DNA of 64,000 nt from Penelope pileata (Eukaryota > Chordata > Aves > Galliformes > Cracidae), in NCBI GenBank assembly GCA_013396635.1, contig WBMW01003834.1, positions 224,258-288,257 of the forward strand, in the 5' to 3' direction. The translations under genes and the position numbers were made by a program. The notes under the pieces are model-generated. The model saw only the letters and a list, made by a program, of their open reading frames with translations, searched no databases and was not told the origin of the DNA. Each line of letters begins with the position of its first letter. Position 1 is the first letter of the stretch. Positions 63,903 to 64,000 of the stretch are shown here, in pieces.

Positions 63903-64000
63903 GCAATCTAGATTTAATAATCTAGGGGAAGCCCAGAGTTCCAGCCTGCTTTTTACCATGCAGACTTCTTACTCTGGAAGTCATACAAAATGGAGCTTTC

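Larger units (their letters stand above)
59233..64000. other. Intergenic AT-rich DNA
   Basis: No gene is supported on either strand. Contents seen are an A-run at 60103-60121 followed by a purine-rich stretch, a likely MIR-type SINE remnant at about 61275-61385 and a short near-tandem repeat at 63872-63902. In mammals the genes beyond this side of BMAL1 are RASSF10 and TEAD1; neither is visible here. Confidence 0.7.

Overview
This window is animal nuclear DNA, almost certainly from a bird. It is AT-rich and intron-dominated, and it carries CR1-type LINE fragments, whose 3' ends are a hallmark of avian and reptilian genomes. Two widely conserved vertebrate genes can be rebuilt exon by exon with correct GT-AG junctions and reading phases. 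A galliform such as chicken fits the protein variants I recall, but the species is inference. Single Ns at 3054, 32506, 32688 and 56145 and a 642-base N block at 58591-59232 show that this is a draft assembly.

Layout. (1) Positions 1 to about 8630, + strand: the 3' part of BTBD10. Seven coding exons encode 427 residues plus the stop; with the 48 residues I expect upstream of the window, the total would be 475, the human length. (2) About 9000 to 56.2 kb, - strand: the whole coding region of BMAL1 (ARNTL), the bHLH-PAS core clock transcription factor, in 16 constitutive coding exons plus one 21-nt cassette microexon. The predicted protein is 626 aa, or 633 aa with the microexon. The two genes are tail-to-tail, with only about 400 bp between their predicted poly(A) sites. 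(3) A roughly 23-kb first intron (32.4 kb to about 55.7-56.1 kb) with no recognisable gene, one CR1 insertion with a suspicious near-identical duplicate, and a small cluster of clock-type binding motifs near 37.0 kb. (4) A CpG island (about 55.43-56.70 kb) containing the TATA-less BMAL1 promoter, with two ROR/REV-ERB elements 42 bp apart and three CCAAT boxes. (5) 56.7-64 kb: intergenic DNA upstream of BMAL1 with the assembly gap, one likely ancient MIR-type SINE remnant and no gene that I can support.

How it works together. BMAL1 pairs with CLOCK (or NPAS2) to activate E-box genes. REV-ERB and ROR proteins, themselves clock outputs, act back on BMAL1 through ROREs. The paired ROREs in this promoter are therefore the input of the stabilising loop. 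BTBD10 is a BTB-domain protein linked to AKT signalling; its adjacency to BMAL1 is conserved synteny and not evidence of a shared function.

I found no undescribed system of the mobile-element or defence type. The most informative observations are regulatory or splice-level: the RORE pair, a NAGNAG acceptor that adds or removes one alanine, the in-frame microexon, loss of a reported phosphorylation residue (Thr21), an intronic clock-motif cluster and a likely false duplication in the assembly.
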